Assembly: GCA_027604005.1 (NCBI GenBank)
Contig: JADGJT010000142.1
Coordinates: forward strand, 1-52,060
DNA: 52,060 bases
Direction: 5' to 3'
From: Dinochytrium kinnereticum
Lineage: Eukaryota > Chytridiomycota > Chytridiomycetes > Chytridiales > Chytridiaceae
Position numbers and translations under genes: made by a program. The notes beneath the pieces were generated by a model. That model did no database searches, was not told the origin of the DNA, and worked only from the letters and a program-made list of their open reading frames with translations. Positions 41,460 to 52,060 of the stretch are shown here, one piece after another. Within the stretch, counting starts at the first letter, position 1; each line of letters begins with the position of its first letter.

Positions 41460-43022
41460 TCAACACCTCTTCCCCACAACCCCCCTCAAAGCCCCCGCCG
41501 CCTCAACCTCAGCATCAAAATCCTCCTCCGCATCCCTATTAGCTATCAAAATCCTCCCTTCCATTCCAGAAAGGTACGCGCAAAACGGCGCAGAATGCTT
41601 CACAACAGCCTTTGAAGTCAAGGCGCGAATCAGCGCAAACTTTTTCGGTGCATCCGTAGAAGCCGTGTCAGGCAAAATGGAATCATCGAGGAGATCATTT
41701 ACGAGTCGCAGAACCCTCGTCCTCAGCACCTTGCGATGCCTCATAAGCGCCTTGTTATCGTCTTTCTCCAGAGCTTGAGAAAACACGGCGGAGATGACGT
41801 CCATACCGGTTTGGGATTTCTTAGCGGATCGGCTCTTTGCTGGTTCAGTCTTGTTGCTATTTTTGTAAGTTGAGCGGATGGGCTTGCGACGAGAATTTGA
41901 GGAGGATTTTGGGGAGGGTTGGTGGAATTCGTTAAGAAGTTGGACATCGCCTCGCAGGAGGGTGCCGATGGTGAAGATGAGGCTAGATTGGGCTTGAACG
42001 TCAGGCTCTTCGTCGAGATGGTGGAGGATGGTATGTAGATATCCACGGGTTAGGGCAATCTTCCTCGCGTCGGGGTTGTTCTGTGTAGAAATAGAACAAG
42101 TAAGCACGAGAAATGAAAGATGGGATACATACGGAGAAGCATGCGGACAAGACCCTAGCCGAATGAATCCGAACCAAAACATCAGAATGCGAGAGCAGGT
42201 CGTTAACAATATGATTGGAATCATCCGCCTTGAGCCTCAGAAAGTCAACACCATCGGCATAATCCCCCACAACATCCTCCAGAGCTGTCAGTCCCTCAAC
42301 AATCTCCTCTGAGTTGGATCCATAGATCGTGTATGAGACTTTGAAGGTGGAGGCATGAGACTCTGATGACGCATCGGATCCATTCTTTAGGGCCTGATGA
42401 TTGGCTTCGGGCTTGATGCTGCCTTGTCCCATAATGGAGGCCAGTATCTCATCACGAAGCTCAGCGGGAATGCCACCACGCTCCTCATCCTCTCCCTGAC
42501 GAACATAACTGAATTTGACGTCCTCCTCCGTCTCGGATGAATCCTCTGGCTGCTCCACGTTCTCTGAGGCCTCCAGGGGTGGGATAACCACAACACCATA
42601 CGCCGCTTCATCTTCTGGAGTGGAGGGAGCGATCAGCTTGGCCTCCTTCTGGCCGGTCGAAAAGTTTATGCGAACGTGGAGGCCTTTCGGAAGGCACTCC
42701 CATGGCTGAACCGTGCGGAACTCTGGATTAAAGGAAAGGTGAATACGCAAAAGGAGCGACTTTGCAATGAAGCACCTTCTGTGGGCACGAACTCTGACGT
42801 GCAGGCTGCAGCAGGGGCGGGGGCTTCTACATCGTGCTCCTCCTGCTCCTCCTGCTGCTGGGCCGGATAAGCGGATGAGGAGCCTGCCCCTGGCAGAGCC
42901 AGGATGGAGAGGATTGTGAGGATGAGGGAAAGGGTGATGAGGAGCTGCAGCGGCCGCAGACCCCTAAGCAAACCACTGCGGGTGCTGGTCGCGGTCGTGG
43001 TGGTGGTTGACGATGTGCGCAT
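41460..43022 (-). CDS. SIL1: SIL1-type ER nucleotide exchange factor
   Basis: Exons on the minus strand: 43022-42776, 42722-42133, 42080-41460; 485 residues. SIL1 is the armadillo-fold exchange factor that releases ADP from the ER Hsp70 BiP/Kar2. A basic N-terminus and a hydrophobic core (LQLLITLSLILTILSILAL) form the signal sequence. The SIL1 signature spans the first splice: CTSEFVPTE joins EFRTVQPWECLPKG, then LHVRINFSTGQKEAKL. Armadillo repeats follow (HSDVLVRIHSARVLSACFS, RGYLHTILHHLDEEPDVQAQSSLIFTIG in two stretches). A Ser/Lys-rich insert lies between later repeats. The C-terminus (VVGKRC) lacks a KDEL-like retention signal. Start at 43022 is chosen because it places the hydrophobic core about 25 residues in. 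Confidence 0.9.
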
Positions 43023-43653
43023 GTCGAGGCGGGGGGCCGATGGCGGTGCGTCTGGGGGATGAAGCACAGATGAAGCAGTTGAAGGAAAGGTAAGGAAGGA
43101 AGAATTGTCGCTGAGCACTTTCAAGTGGAACGCCATGATTGGCCTGCTGCTGTTGAGGTGGGATGGCCGTCCGTCCGTCCGACGGGCAGATGAACGGACG
43201 ACGAGCGTCATGGCGGTGAACGCTGCTCCAGCGAGACAGCTCCTCTGCAATTGCTGGGCATGCATGTTCTCAAAGGAAGTGCTCGTCCGGCTACCCCAGA
43301 CGGGAGGCCCCCGCAGGTAGAGCACGCTGCACCATGCAAGCTGGGATGACGCGAGGGGAGGAGACGCGCGGCCAGCGCAGAGCGACGCCATTGCATGCGT
43401 GAGGGCAGGAGGGCAGGAGGTGGACGGAGGCCATCAAAGGCGTGAGAAACATTTCTGAAATTTCAATAAAAGGCTCAAACGCTGCTGGCACCAGACGCAC
43501 CGACCGAGGCGAACGCTGCTGTGCTTCTTGCCGCACTGACATTTGGGCGACGGGAGGGACGGAAGCTTCGAAAAAGCCCTGGAGCAGCGGGACGCTGCTG
43601 GTGGATGCCTGCTGGTCTGTGCTGGATTGACAGTGTAGGAACCAGGCGGCCTC
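43023..43653. other. Divergent intergenic region, SIL1 / LRR-RhoGEF
   Basis: 631 bp, GC-rich, with CCGT-type short repeats near 43170. It probably holds the promoters of both genes. No gene recognised. Confidence 0.5.
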
Positions 43654-46600
43654 ATGGATTCTGGCGGCAGCATGCAGAGGCCTGCGGTGGCAGCAGCAGC
43701 GGCAACATGGAGCGCAACACCTGAACAGCTGGGGATTTCTCGGAGGAACTTGCCTGCACCACAAGCACAGGCTGCGTCTCGATCTGCCGGGGTGTCGGTT
43801 GGTGGCGCTCAAACTGCTGTCAACTTCAAGCCGTCGCCGTCACATTCCTCACAGCCGCAGCAGCTACAGCAGCGATCACAGAGTGGAAATGAGGCCGTCT
43901 CTATTGGGCGTGTGCAGGCAATGCTGCGCAAGTTGGCAGCTGCCCCATCTCCACCTCAGGTTCGTTCACCTTCTGTCTTGGCACATGATCCTTGGGGCTC
44001 TCCCCCACCCTTTCACCCCTCCACTAGCCTTGTCTCTTTCCTTCCCCTTCCACCCCACCCCACCCCATCCTCACCCGAACCGCTCACCTCTCACCCTCCA
44101 TCCATCATCCGACTCACTTCGTCTTCTCCGTATCCCGTTGCTGGCTCTCGCTCGTGCCCTTATAACTAACGAATGGTCACACTTGACAATGCCTGTGACG
44201 TTAACCGCGCCAAACCCATGCAGTCCACACTCCCAGCGCCCTCGACATCGACGCCGTCGACCCCATCAGCAAGATACGCAACGCCCGCATCCTACTCATC
44301 CCCGTCATCCCTTCGGCAGCGCCACAACCCTCTACAGCAGCCGGAGCCTCAACAGTCCCCATCATCATCATTATCACCGCCGCCTCCTCTTTCACCAACT
44401 CCATCGCAAAGAGCCAGAAGAGCCCCCTCCTCCTTGCCACCATCCCCTTTACCTCAACGGAAGGAACTTTCATCATTAGCTGCCGCATCACCAGATGTGT
44501 CCGTCTCCGCCATGGTCAAAAGCCTTATCCCCCTAACCACTTCCCTGCTTAAGGCAAACCCCTGGATCGCCGTCGCGGCCCCATGTCTTGCCCTCATCGC
44601 CTCAAAATTAGTATCATCAACATCCGCCTCTCTTCCTTCCGTTATCCCACCTCCACCTCCACCGGCTCCAACACCATCTCCCAAAGCGACAACGAGGAAA
44701 CCTGAATCTAAACCAAAAAAGAGGAAAGGAAACTCATCCTTACCGACGCCACCACCACCGGCACCAGCGCCGGCTCCTAACGGAAGCATCTCCTTGACAA
44801 CATTTATTGGAGGCGGAGGATCTGGAGGGCCTGGAGAATCTTCAGCTCATAGTCTTGCCCCTCAGCAGTCTCCGCTTATCAGATTGCTCCTCTTTCTCGT
44901 TGGATACAAGCGGAAAGAATGGTCATTCTGGTGGTCACTCACATGGAGGCTGGGGGCGCTTACCGTTGTTGTTGTCGCCTTATCGGCCGTTGTGATAACG
45001 GTTGCCGTTCGCCAGAGAATTGCTCGACGACGTCAAAGGAAGCGGTTGATCGATCCTGGTGTCAATTCTCACAATGCTGATGACGATACCTGGGGAAGCC
45101 ATGTATGGCAAATGATTATGGGTGATCACGACTCAAGGCTCGATGTTGATCTGGATGGGCCTGGAAGGATCCTAGGGCAGAGGGCACCTTCGAGCTTGCC
45201 ACCCTTATTGGAAGATGTATCAGTTAGTGCGGATCGCGGGGGATATGGAGCTGGTCTCTTGAGCCTATTGCGATACCTTTACAAGCAGCGCTTTAGACTT
45301 ATGAGGTCAGCCTCTTCTGAGGTGATAGAAACTGCCTTAGGATCTGAGAAAAAGATTTCGCGAGTTAGGGATAGCAAGTTGGACCCTGAAGTCGGCGTTG
45401 CCAGTCCTGGGCGGGTAGTGGCAGAATTCTACCTGAAACCATCCATGCCGACGAGCCCAGCCAACAGCCCTCAAAAACAAAACGCGGCTACTCCTCTGCA
45501 ACCGTTTACGGTGCCTTTACGACCTGCCCCAGAACCTCAGGCATTCACTCCCTCCCTCTACAAGTCCCCCAACGCCGATTCCCCTCTGTCGTCTTCACCA
45601 GCCCGCTCTACTTCCTCGGACGATTTTGCCCTATCTACACCTCCAAGAGGACCACCTCCGAATCCGTCATCACCCTTCTCACTGTTTTCCTCACCCCAAA
45701 AGTTGGAATCAACTCTCCTTCCTGCCATCCCCAATGTGGCTGACATCAGCCTCTCACCACTCTTCCCGAGATCAGCTCCCCCGACAAAAGTTATACAGTT
45801 TGATGACCAGTTGAAGGAGATTGAGCGTGAGATTCGCTTGCAGGAGCTTCGGATGCAGGTTGAGGAGGATATTGATAATATTCCATTGGGAAGGGGCGAA
45901 AGAGGGTCATTTGGATTGGGTGTCGGAATTGTTAAGAGAGGCCCGTCAGATGATATTGTAGGCGGGTCATCTCCACCTAATCTTCCTGCTTTCAATGCTC
46001 CAGGCAGTCTTCTTGAGAATTTCCAATCGTCCAGTACAAGCGGGGGTATTGGAAAGACCTCAGCTACAAGGTCCTCGTCACCATTCCATCGTCAAACGGA
46101 TCGTACCAACACGGTTCGGCGGTCCTCTCCCCTATCCTCCCGTGAATCCTCCCCAGTCCGCTTCGCCGAATTCACCCAAAAGTCAGCGAGTTCTGAAGAG
46201 CATCACCTCTCTTCCTCACTTAAGAACTCGTCCGCACCAATCCGTCCTCACGCCACTCTTCCCACACCACCAACCTCCCTCTTCCTTCACCCAAACACAA
46301 AATCTTATTCCTACGCTTCGATGCACCTCTCAACGCTCCCTATCTCGGCGCCACATCATCCTTACCTGACGCGACTTCACTTGCCAGGCAATTCACTTTC
46401 GTCCATCCCATCGTCATTGTTGCAGGCGCTTCCAATGTTAAAGTTTTTGGATCTTTCTGATAATCGAATCTCAGAGGTGCCCGTGGATCTTGGGAAGCGG
46501 TGCCCTGAGTTAAGGGAGGTTTATTTGCGGAATAATCGGTTAGGGTGGGTGGCTACGGATGCATTTCTGGGTTTAGTAAGGTTGGAGGTATTAGATATGG

Positions 46601-49386
46601 CTAAAAATGGGCTCTCTGTCTTTGGTGAGTTTGCTCTTTGCCCTTTGCCTGTCCCTGCTTTTGAAACTAACCATTCTTGTATCATTCTTGCAGAGCCTCA
46701 CTTTTTTAGCTCTCTGAGACGCCTTCATACCCTTATCCTCTCCGAAAATGGACTACGGACTCTCCCGGCCTCTCTAGGTCTTCTTCGCTGCTCACCTTCG
46801 ACCACCACATCCGTATCTTCCAAACTCGTAGCTTCACCGTTGACGGAGGTTGGGGGCTCTCTCACATGTTTGTTCCTCGACGGCAACACTTTCGACCCCT
46901 CTCTTCAACGTTTGACGACGCCCTTGTCTAATGCTAATCGGATGATGGAGGGGAAGGTGAACGCTATGCTGAATCTGAGGAAGGCTATTGCGAGAGATGG
47001 TGACGAGGATTTGGAGGATGGTGATGAAGAAGATGAAGAAGATTATTGGGATGATGCGGTTGGGGACGGGGTTGCTCCTGCTGCGGAGATTGGAGATTTG
47101 GGTGGGAAGAGGGTGCAGTTTGGTGGTGAGTTTTTTTGAATTGTTTCTTTTTCTTTCTTTTTTTTTTTCCTGCATCGTCTAGTTGAGTACTACAGAGAAT
47201 ATTTTCGTTAACCATTTTGTTTCTTATGGTGTCTGTTTTTTTTTTGTGGGGGTGGGCCTTTTCTCTGAATCCAGGCGTAAACGTTATTGAACACAATACC
47301 GGCACTCCCTCGCCAATGGCCACACGCGCGACGATCGTCACGTCCTCCAACCGCCCCATCAAGCGCACATCCCTCCCCGAAATGCGCTCCCCACTGGACG
47401 CTAAATCCCTTGACCCGACGTCATCAGCTCTTCTCTCAACCTCACCAATGGCAACCCTTCCCCGCCGAAACTCAGATGACTCGAGCAGCCTCACTCGAGT
47501 TCCTCAGGCCAACAACCCTGCCTACGTTCACCTCCAGCGTCTCCTCTCTCACCTTCACGACCTCTACGATCTTGACTCTCGACTCCGACTCCCTGGTCAA
47601 TCAGGTGTTGTTATGGTGTCTGGAGCTGTTGGGGTTGCTGCTGGCGGGGAGAGGAGTGGGGATGACCCTGATGCTCCCGGGTTGACGGAGAAGGAAAGGG
47701 AGAAGATATTGAAGAGACAGAGCCCGGTTAGGAGGGCGAATGTTGTTTCGGAGGTGTTGGCGACAGAGAGGACTTACGTTAGGGAGTTGCAGGCTCTTGT
47801 GGATCTTTATTTGGCGCCTTTAGAGAGGGCTGGGGATATTGTCACGGCGGCGGATGTGGGACTGATGTTTTCGAACGTTAGGAGCATATTGCTGTTTCAT
47901 CAAAGGTGAGTGGAGGATGTTTTCCTTTTTTTTTTGGTTTCTTCATTTGCCTTTTTTTTTTTTTTTTTTTCCCTTTGCCACTTGGCTCTAACGTCCAACT
48001 TCTTTTAGACACCTCTTGCCTGAACTTGAAGAAGCGATCAAGAATCCCGACCAGCCCCTTGGTGCCGTATTCCTCCGGTGCGCGCCTTTCTTCAAGATGT
48101 ACTCCCAATATTACAACAATTTCGACGTAGCAAACCAGTTCATCACTCAACTAGAGCAGTCAGCGTCAAGTTCCTCGTCCTCCTCTTCCTCGCTTATTCG
48201 ACCCCTCTCTATCCTTCCTTCCTCCCAACCTCAACAATCCTCTTCATCATCAACCCTCCTTCAGAATTCCTCGATAGGTCCTAACGTCTCCAACGCCGCT
48301 CGGAAAGCCGTGGCAAGGAGGTTGAAGAACTTTATGAAGCAGGCGAAATCCAACCCGGCCCACGGGCAGATTAGCTTGCAGGCTTACCTTATCCTTCCTG
48401 TTCAAAGACTTCCGCGTTACAGACTCCTCGTAGATCAGCTACTGGAATCGACGCCTTTGAAGCACGCGGATCGTAGGGATATGGAGCTAGCGGCTGTCGC
48501 CGTCCGTGATCGAGTTGCTGAATGCAATGATAAGAAGAGGGAGATGGAGGAGACTGAAAGGGGGCTATGGGCCATGTCAAGAGTGAAGGTTCGGTCTGGA
48601 TCGATCAACGGAGACTTGTTTTGCCATGTCAGATCTGGCAGACGGTTCTTGAGGCAAGGATCGTTCAAGATTTTGAAGATTGTGGAGGCCAAGGACCCTG
48701 CGTTGGTATCTACCAAGCCTTCAACGGCTTACCGCGTAGATGCGAACTTTGCCGTTGGACCGAGCAAGAAGGACCGATTCTTTCAAACGGCTCTTGGGCC
48801 ATTGGTTGAGACCCGCTTTGTGGATGCTGGATGGGTTCCGTCCTCCACCCCATCCATGTCGGCCACCCCGGCAGGGTCGGGACCTCCTGTTGGAGTCGTT
48901 GACTCCTCCCCTGGTGGCTTGGCAGATGCATACTCTGTGTACGGTCTCCAACGCACGACTGGGAAGGAGTTTACTCTTCTCCTTTTCTCAGACGTCCTCT
49001 GCTGGTGCCGAAAGGACCCGTCTGACTCGGGTGACGACAGCGACTTGATTCGAGCGTTTGCGATTGGGTCGCCTGCTTGCTCTGTGGAGAGGATGGTGGT
49101 CCTGGATCTGTCTACAAGTGCGACGACCACTGCGCCTACTGCACCCACTGCCGCTGTGCCCAGGGGAAGGTTCAAGCAGGCAAGGACCAGCATGTTTCAG
49201 GGGTCTATGGCGCCATTACAGAGGTCTGGATCAGTCCCGCCTGGGAGGGGCGGGGAGCCAGAGGCGGTGTTGAGGGTGTCTGATGGCGGATGTGTGGTTT
49301 ATGCTAGGGGGCCCTTGGAGGAGGTGGAGGCTTGGGTGGAGGCGATCAAGGGATTGGCGGCGAATGCGTCCGCGGGTGGGAGGTGA
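43654..49386 (+). CDS. Membrane LRR-RhoGEF (DH-PH) protein
   Basis: Exons 43654-43959, 44224-46624, 46694-47125, 47275-47905 and 48009-49386; about 1,715 residues. In order: a disordered Gln/Ser/Pro region; a hydrophobic stretch (NPWIAVAAPCLALIA); a strong membrane helix at about 342-363 (ALTVVVVALSAVVITVAV) followed by a basic RRRQRKR stop; a long disordered segment; leucine-rich repeats at about 815-960 (LRRLHTLILSENGLRTLP); an acidic stretch; a DH domain at about 1200-1440 (VVSEVLATERTYVRELQAL, AYLILPVQRLPRYRLLVDQL); and a PH domain ending EEVEAWVEAIKG. DH-PH modules load GTP on Rho GTPases. LRRs could recruit the partner. The phase-1 junction at 47126/47275 joins LRR and DH halves cleanly. 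The 69-nt intron at 46625 is in frame and stop-free; splicing restores 24-residue LRR spacing. Confidence 0.82.
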
Positions 49387-49905
49387 TGATGACTATGCCA
49401 GGAGGTGATTACTGCGACTGACTTTTGTGCATGAATTTAGGATAATGTCTTTTTTTTTGTTATCTCTTATATTCCGACACACCATCACTTTTACTGTTAT
49501 TTGTTGCAGTGTCTTGCTTGAGTCCTTTTTGAATATCCACGCGAGTGTGGAAAGAACCTCGTTCAGTGTCGTTGTTTTCCTTTTCTCTCTTTCTTTTTGA
49601 GTTTCTTCTTCTTCTTTTTTCTTTTCTTTTTTTTTCTTCTTTAAAGCGTCCGCCTCTTTCTTTGCCATTAGACCCCACGAGCATCATGTTTCTCGCTCTA
49701 TGGATTATCATTTATTCATCTTGTTTTCGTTAGCGTTTTGGTACTTCCAGTTGCCGTTTGCTGCCTTTGTTTTTTCAATAGAAGTTTTTTTTTTTGGGAG
49801 AGGAAATCTGTTTGACTCTGAACTGCATTGGATGAGGACCATGGCCTTGTGAAGAGGAATGCACCGAGCATCCTGACCACTCCACCAGCCGCCACCCCAC
49901 GACTC
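49387..49905. other. Intergenic, LRR-RhoGEF 3' flank to SP-RING promoter
   Basis: 519 bp, T-rich. The open frame of the next gene extends back to 49828, but its first ATG is at 49906. Confidence 0.5.
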
Positions 49906-51961
49906 ATGACAGCGACCACCGCAACAGCAACCAGAGGCAGAAGCAGCAGCAGGCGACACGACGGCGACGGGCATGCGATGGACACTCATAGCAATGGACA
50001 TGATGCACCCCCTGCAGCCGGCCCCTCACCTGCCGCTGGACGAGAATCTGCAGCTACTGCATGGGGGAAAGGACCTTACCACTGGATGGATGAGATAGAC
50101 CAAATAGTCATTCGGAGGGCTGCGAATGTGGGTGATCAATGGCTGAGTCTTTACTTGTCGGTGAGGAAATGAGGAGAAACCACAAGCCTTTACTTTTTGC
50201 TTCTTTAACTGAACCTTGGTTTTTTTTTTTCTCTTCTTCTTTCTCTCTCTTTCTTTACTCTCTTTCTCGTTTTCTTTTCTTTTCTTCTCTAGAGCCCTGA
50301 CCTGCTTCGCTCTTGCCTGAAGAAGGGGGATGTTGATGATGTGGATGCCGCCGTGAAACATCTTTGTATGAAGTTTGGATATCCGTTGCAGCCAGCCCTC
50401 ACTCATGAACAGTCGATCATATTCCTGGATTCAATGCTGGCATCGATCACGCGAAGGTACGAAGCGAAAGCTAAAGGGGATGAAGACCCGAAACGTTCGC
50501 AGACGGGGTCAAGACAAAACTCGACCCTCAAGTCAACACAACGACAAGGCCAACCCAGTCCCAACATTTTGCATCGCCGAGTACCGGGTGCTCTTTATCC
50601 CAGCAAACCACATCAATCCTCCTCCTCCTCCTCCTCCTCCTCAGCCTCCCGACCACGCTCTCCCAAGAAGAAAAAGTCCGAAAGAAAACAAGGTCGATTC
50701 CGTCTACCCCTTCCTAGCCTGATCGCGAAAGGGGCGCCGTCCTATCAGGAGAAGCATATCTCAAATCAATGGCGATTCATCTCCTCCTGTCGAATCGCCC
50801 CGAAACTTCACACATTCTTCAATTTCAAGGCTTACATTGAGAGCTTTGACATCCCACATGCGACCTTTGGTAATTCGTATGCCATTGTCCCGGGGACAGC
50901 GTCCGTGGTGTTTCCTATCTTAAAGGAAGTTTTGGATGCCATAAAGGAAGGACACGGGTGCTACCTCTACCTGTTTTCCGAATCATCAAGAGGGATAGAC
51001 GTTTCGCAGCTTTCGATCCTGGTGAGGGTCGGTAATGGGGAGTTTATTCGATGCGATAAGACGGTGAGGACCCTCTGCTTGGCTATTTTATTGTGGGAAA
51101 AAAAAAGGTTGGAATTGCTGACGAAGGTGTTTGTTTAGGTTGGAAGCTTTCCGCTAATAGAAGTTACTGAACCGTTTCGAGATCCTGCGGCGGCAATAGA
51201 GGGAAGATCGTCCTCTATTCACTTTTCAATATTGAACCAAAGGGCCGCCAGGTCAAAGGTTGTTGGATGCTTAATGCTTTTATCACCGTTGGATGAGATG
51301 CAAGTAGGTTATTGCTTTGATGTTTTGTCGTAGCTTCTTCTTTCCTCTGATATCTTTTTTATTCTTCCTCCCTGCCTTTTTTTCTTTTCTTTTTCTTTTG
51401 CAGCGTCTCGCCAAAGTCTATGTCAACACCGTAGCAATTGATGGTATGGCATTACTCTTTCAAATAGCTCACACAAGTCATTTTTTCAAGACTCTAACAA
51501 AAACTCGGCAGGGGACGAAGATCAAACTGTTCCCCTCGGCTTTACACTTTATTCACCATTCCCCCCCGACATAAATTACCTCCAGGAGAATCTCCTACGA
51601 TCACCTGATCTCTCCACCAAGAAAGGAAACGCCAATAAGAAGAATGTAGAGCGCTATGGCGTCGTCCTGTCTGATGGCGAGCAGGAGGAGCCGCGACCGC
51701 CGGAAACCCCTAATCTCATGGAAGATATTGAGGTTGGGGACACGATTCTATCATTCACCTGCTCGTTGTCGTTGACGAGGATTGAGCATCCGGCTAAAGG
51801 AAGACTTTGCAAGCACCAACAGTGCTTTGATGCAAAGGTTTGCTTCCTTGTTTTGGTCTTTCAGAGTATCTGATCTTGGTTTGTGCAAGGTTTTTCTCCA
51901 ACTTGCCAACATAGACGTGACGTGGAAATGTGGAGTTTGCAATGAATTCATCTTCCCCCAG
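49906..51961 (+). CDS. SP-RING (Siz/PIAS-type) SUMO E3 ligase-like protein, 3' end not resolved
   Basis: Exons 49906-50160, 50293-51063, 51139-51303, 51404-51443, 51512-51837 and 51890-51961 are visible, about 543 residues. The next exon lies at the window edge and is not resolved. The SP-RING zinc finger is LSFTCSLSLTRIEHPAKGR, then LCKHQQCFDAK and, across a 52-nt intron, VFLQLANIDVTWKCGVCNE. The CxH-x2-C and WxCxxC ligands match Siz1/PIAS proteins, which pass SUMO from Ubc9 to targets. The region at about 200-340 (WRFISSCRIAPKLHTFFNF, GCYLYLFSESSR) sits where PIAS proteins have a PINIT domain. The N-terminus is disordered with a poly-Ser tract. After 51961 a direct splice to 52022 would meet TAA at once; an alternative acceptor at 51998 stays open into the poly-C tract. 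Confidence 0.8.
50617..50640 (+). repeat. (TCC)8 microsatellite encoding poly-Ser
   Basis: Eight TCC triplets in the SP-RING gene encode most of a nine-Ser run. It lies in a disordered linker and should vary in length without breaking the frame. Confidence 0.85.
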
Positions 51962-52027
51962 GTAATCAACCCCACCACTCTTCTTATTTGGACCACAGGC
52001 TGAACATCCTCTCTTTTGCAGTAACAT

Positions 52028-52060
52028 CCCCCCCCCCCCCCCCCCCCCCAGGCGGCCGCC
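52028..52060. other. 22-C homopolymer followed by a NotI-containing GC palindrome
   Basis: Positions 52028-52049 are 22 consecutive C. They are followed by AGGCGGCCGCC, which contains the 8-bp NotI site (52052-52059). This is at the very end of the window. It may be true sequence or a library or assembly artefact. Confidence 0.8.

Overview
This window is nuclear DNA from a fungus. Nearly every gene is broken by short introns (about 50-250 nt) with GT-AG ends, and CTAAC-type branch points are visible in some. Intergenic spaces are short, genes lie on both strands, and the proteins are fungal types (CYP52-like P450s, a fungal GST-like family, a PCD1-type Nudix enzyme). One gene encodes an enkurin-domain protein, a component of motile cilia and flagella. 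That suggests a zoosporic (chytrid-like) fungus rather than a yeast, ascomycete or mushroom. I see no tRNA, rRNA, CRISPR array or intact mobile element. Gene models were spliced by hand: I followed reading phase across GT/AG junctions and checked that family motifs continue across them.

Layout: 0.5-2.1 kb (+) Cys-rich, polyproline, single-pass membrane protein; 2.9-3.8 (+) peroxiredoxin-5-type; 4.3-5.7 (+) GST-like; 6.2-6.6 (-) DUF1294 membrane protein; 7.2-9.0 (+) GH26-like barrel protein; 9.2-11.4 (-) Sel1-repeat protein; 11.6-13.4 (+) SAM methyltransferase; 13.7-14.4 (+) second DUF1294 protein with a mitochondrial-type presequence; 14.7-17.5 (-) AAA+ ATPase; 18.0-20.2 (+) disordered protein; 20.6-22.1 (-) mitochondrial carrier; 22.7-24.6 (+) cytochrome P450; 25.3-27.6 (-) charged repeat-rich disordered protein; 28.6-29.7 (-) Nudix CoA diphosphatase; 29.9-32.6 (+) PH-domain protein; 33.1-34.6 (+) Ubc7 E2; 35.1-36.6 (+) enkurin; 37.4-39.0 (-) SCAMP; 39.0-41.1 (-) second P450, near-identical to the first; 41.5-43.0 (-) SIL1; 43.7-49.4 (+) a large membrane LRR-RhoGEF-PH protein; 49.9-window end (+) SP-RING SUMO-ligase-like protein, 3' end not resolved.

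There is no operon-like system, but some functional themes recur. Three proteins end in tripeptides that are, or resemble, peroxisomal import signals: the peroxiredoxin in SHL, the GST-like protein in AKL, and the Nudix enzyme in PKL. The two P450s are of the fatty-acid omega-hydroxylase type and a mitochondrial carrier lies beside one of them, so fatty-acid, CoA and peroxide metabolism is over-represented. Ubc7 (ER-associated degradation) and SIL1 (BiP nucleotide exchange) both serve ER protein quality control. The most unusual proteins are the membrane-anchored LRR-DH-PH protein and the AAA+ ATPase with a long unrecognised C-terminal half. The clearest genome-evolution event is the inverted P450 duplication, in which eight of nine exons have identical lengths.
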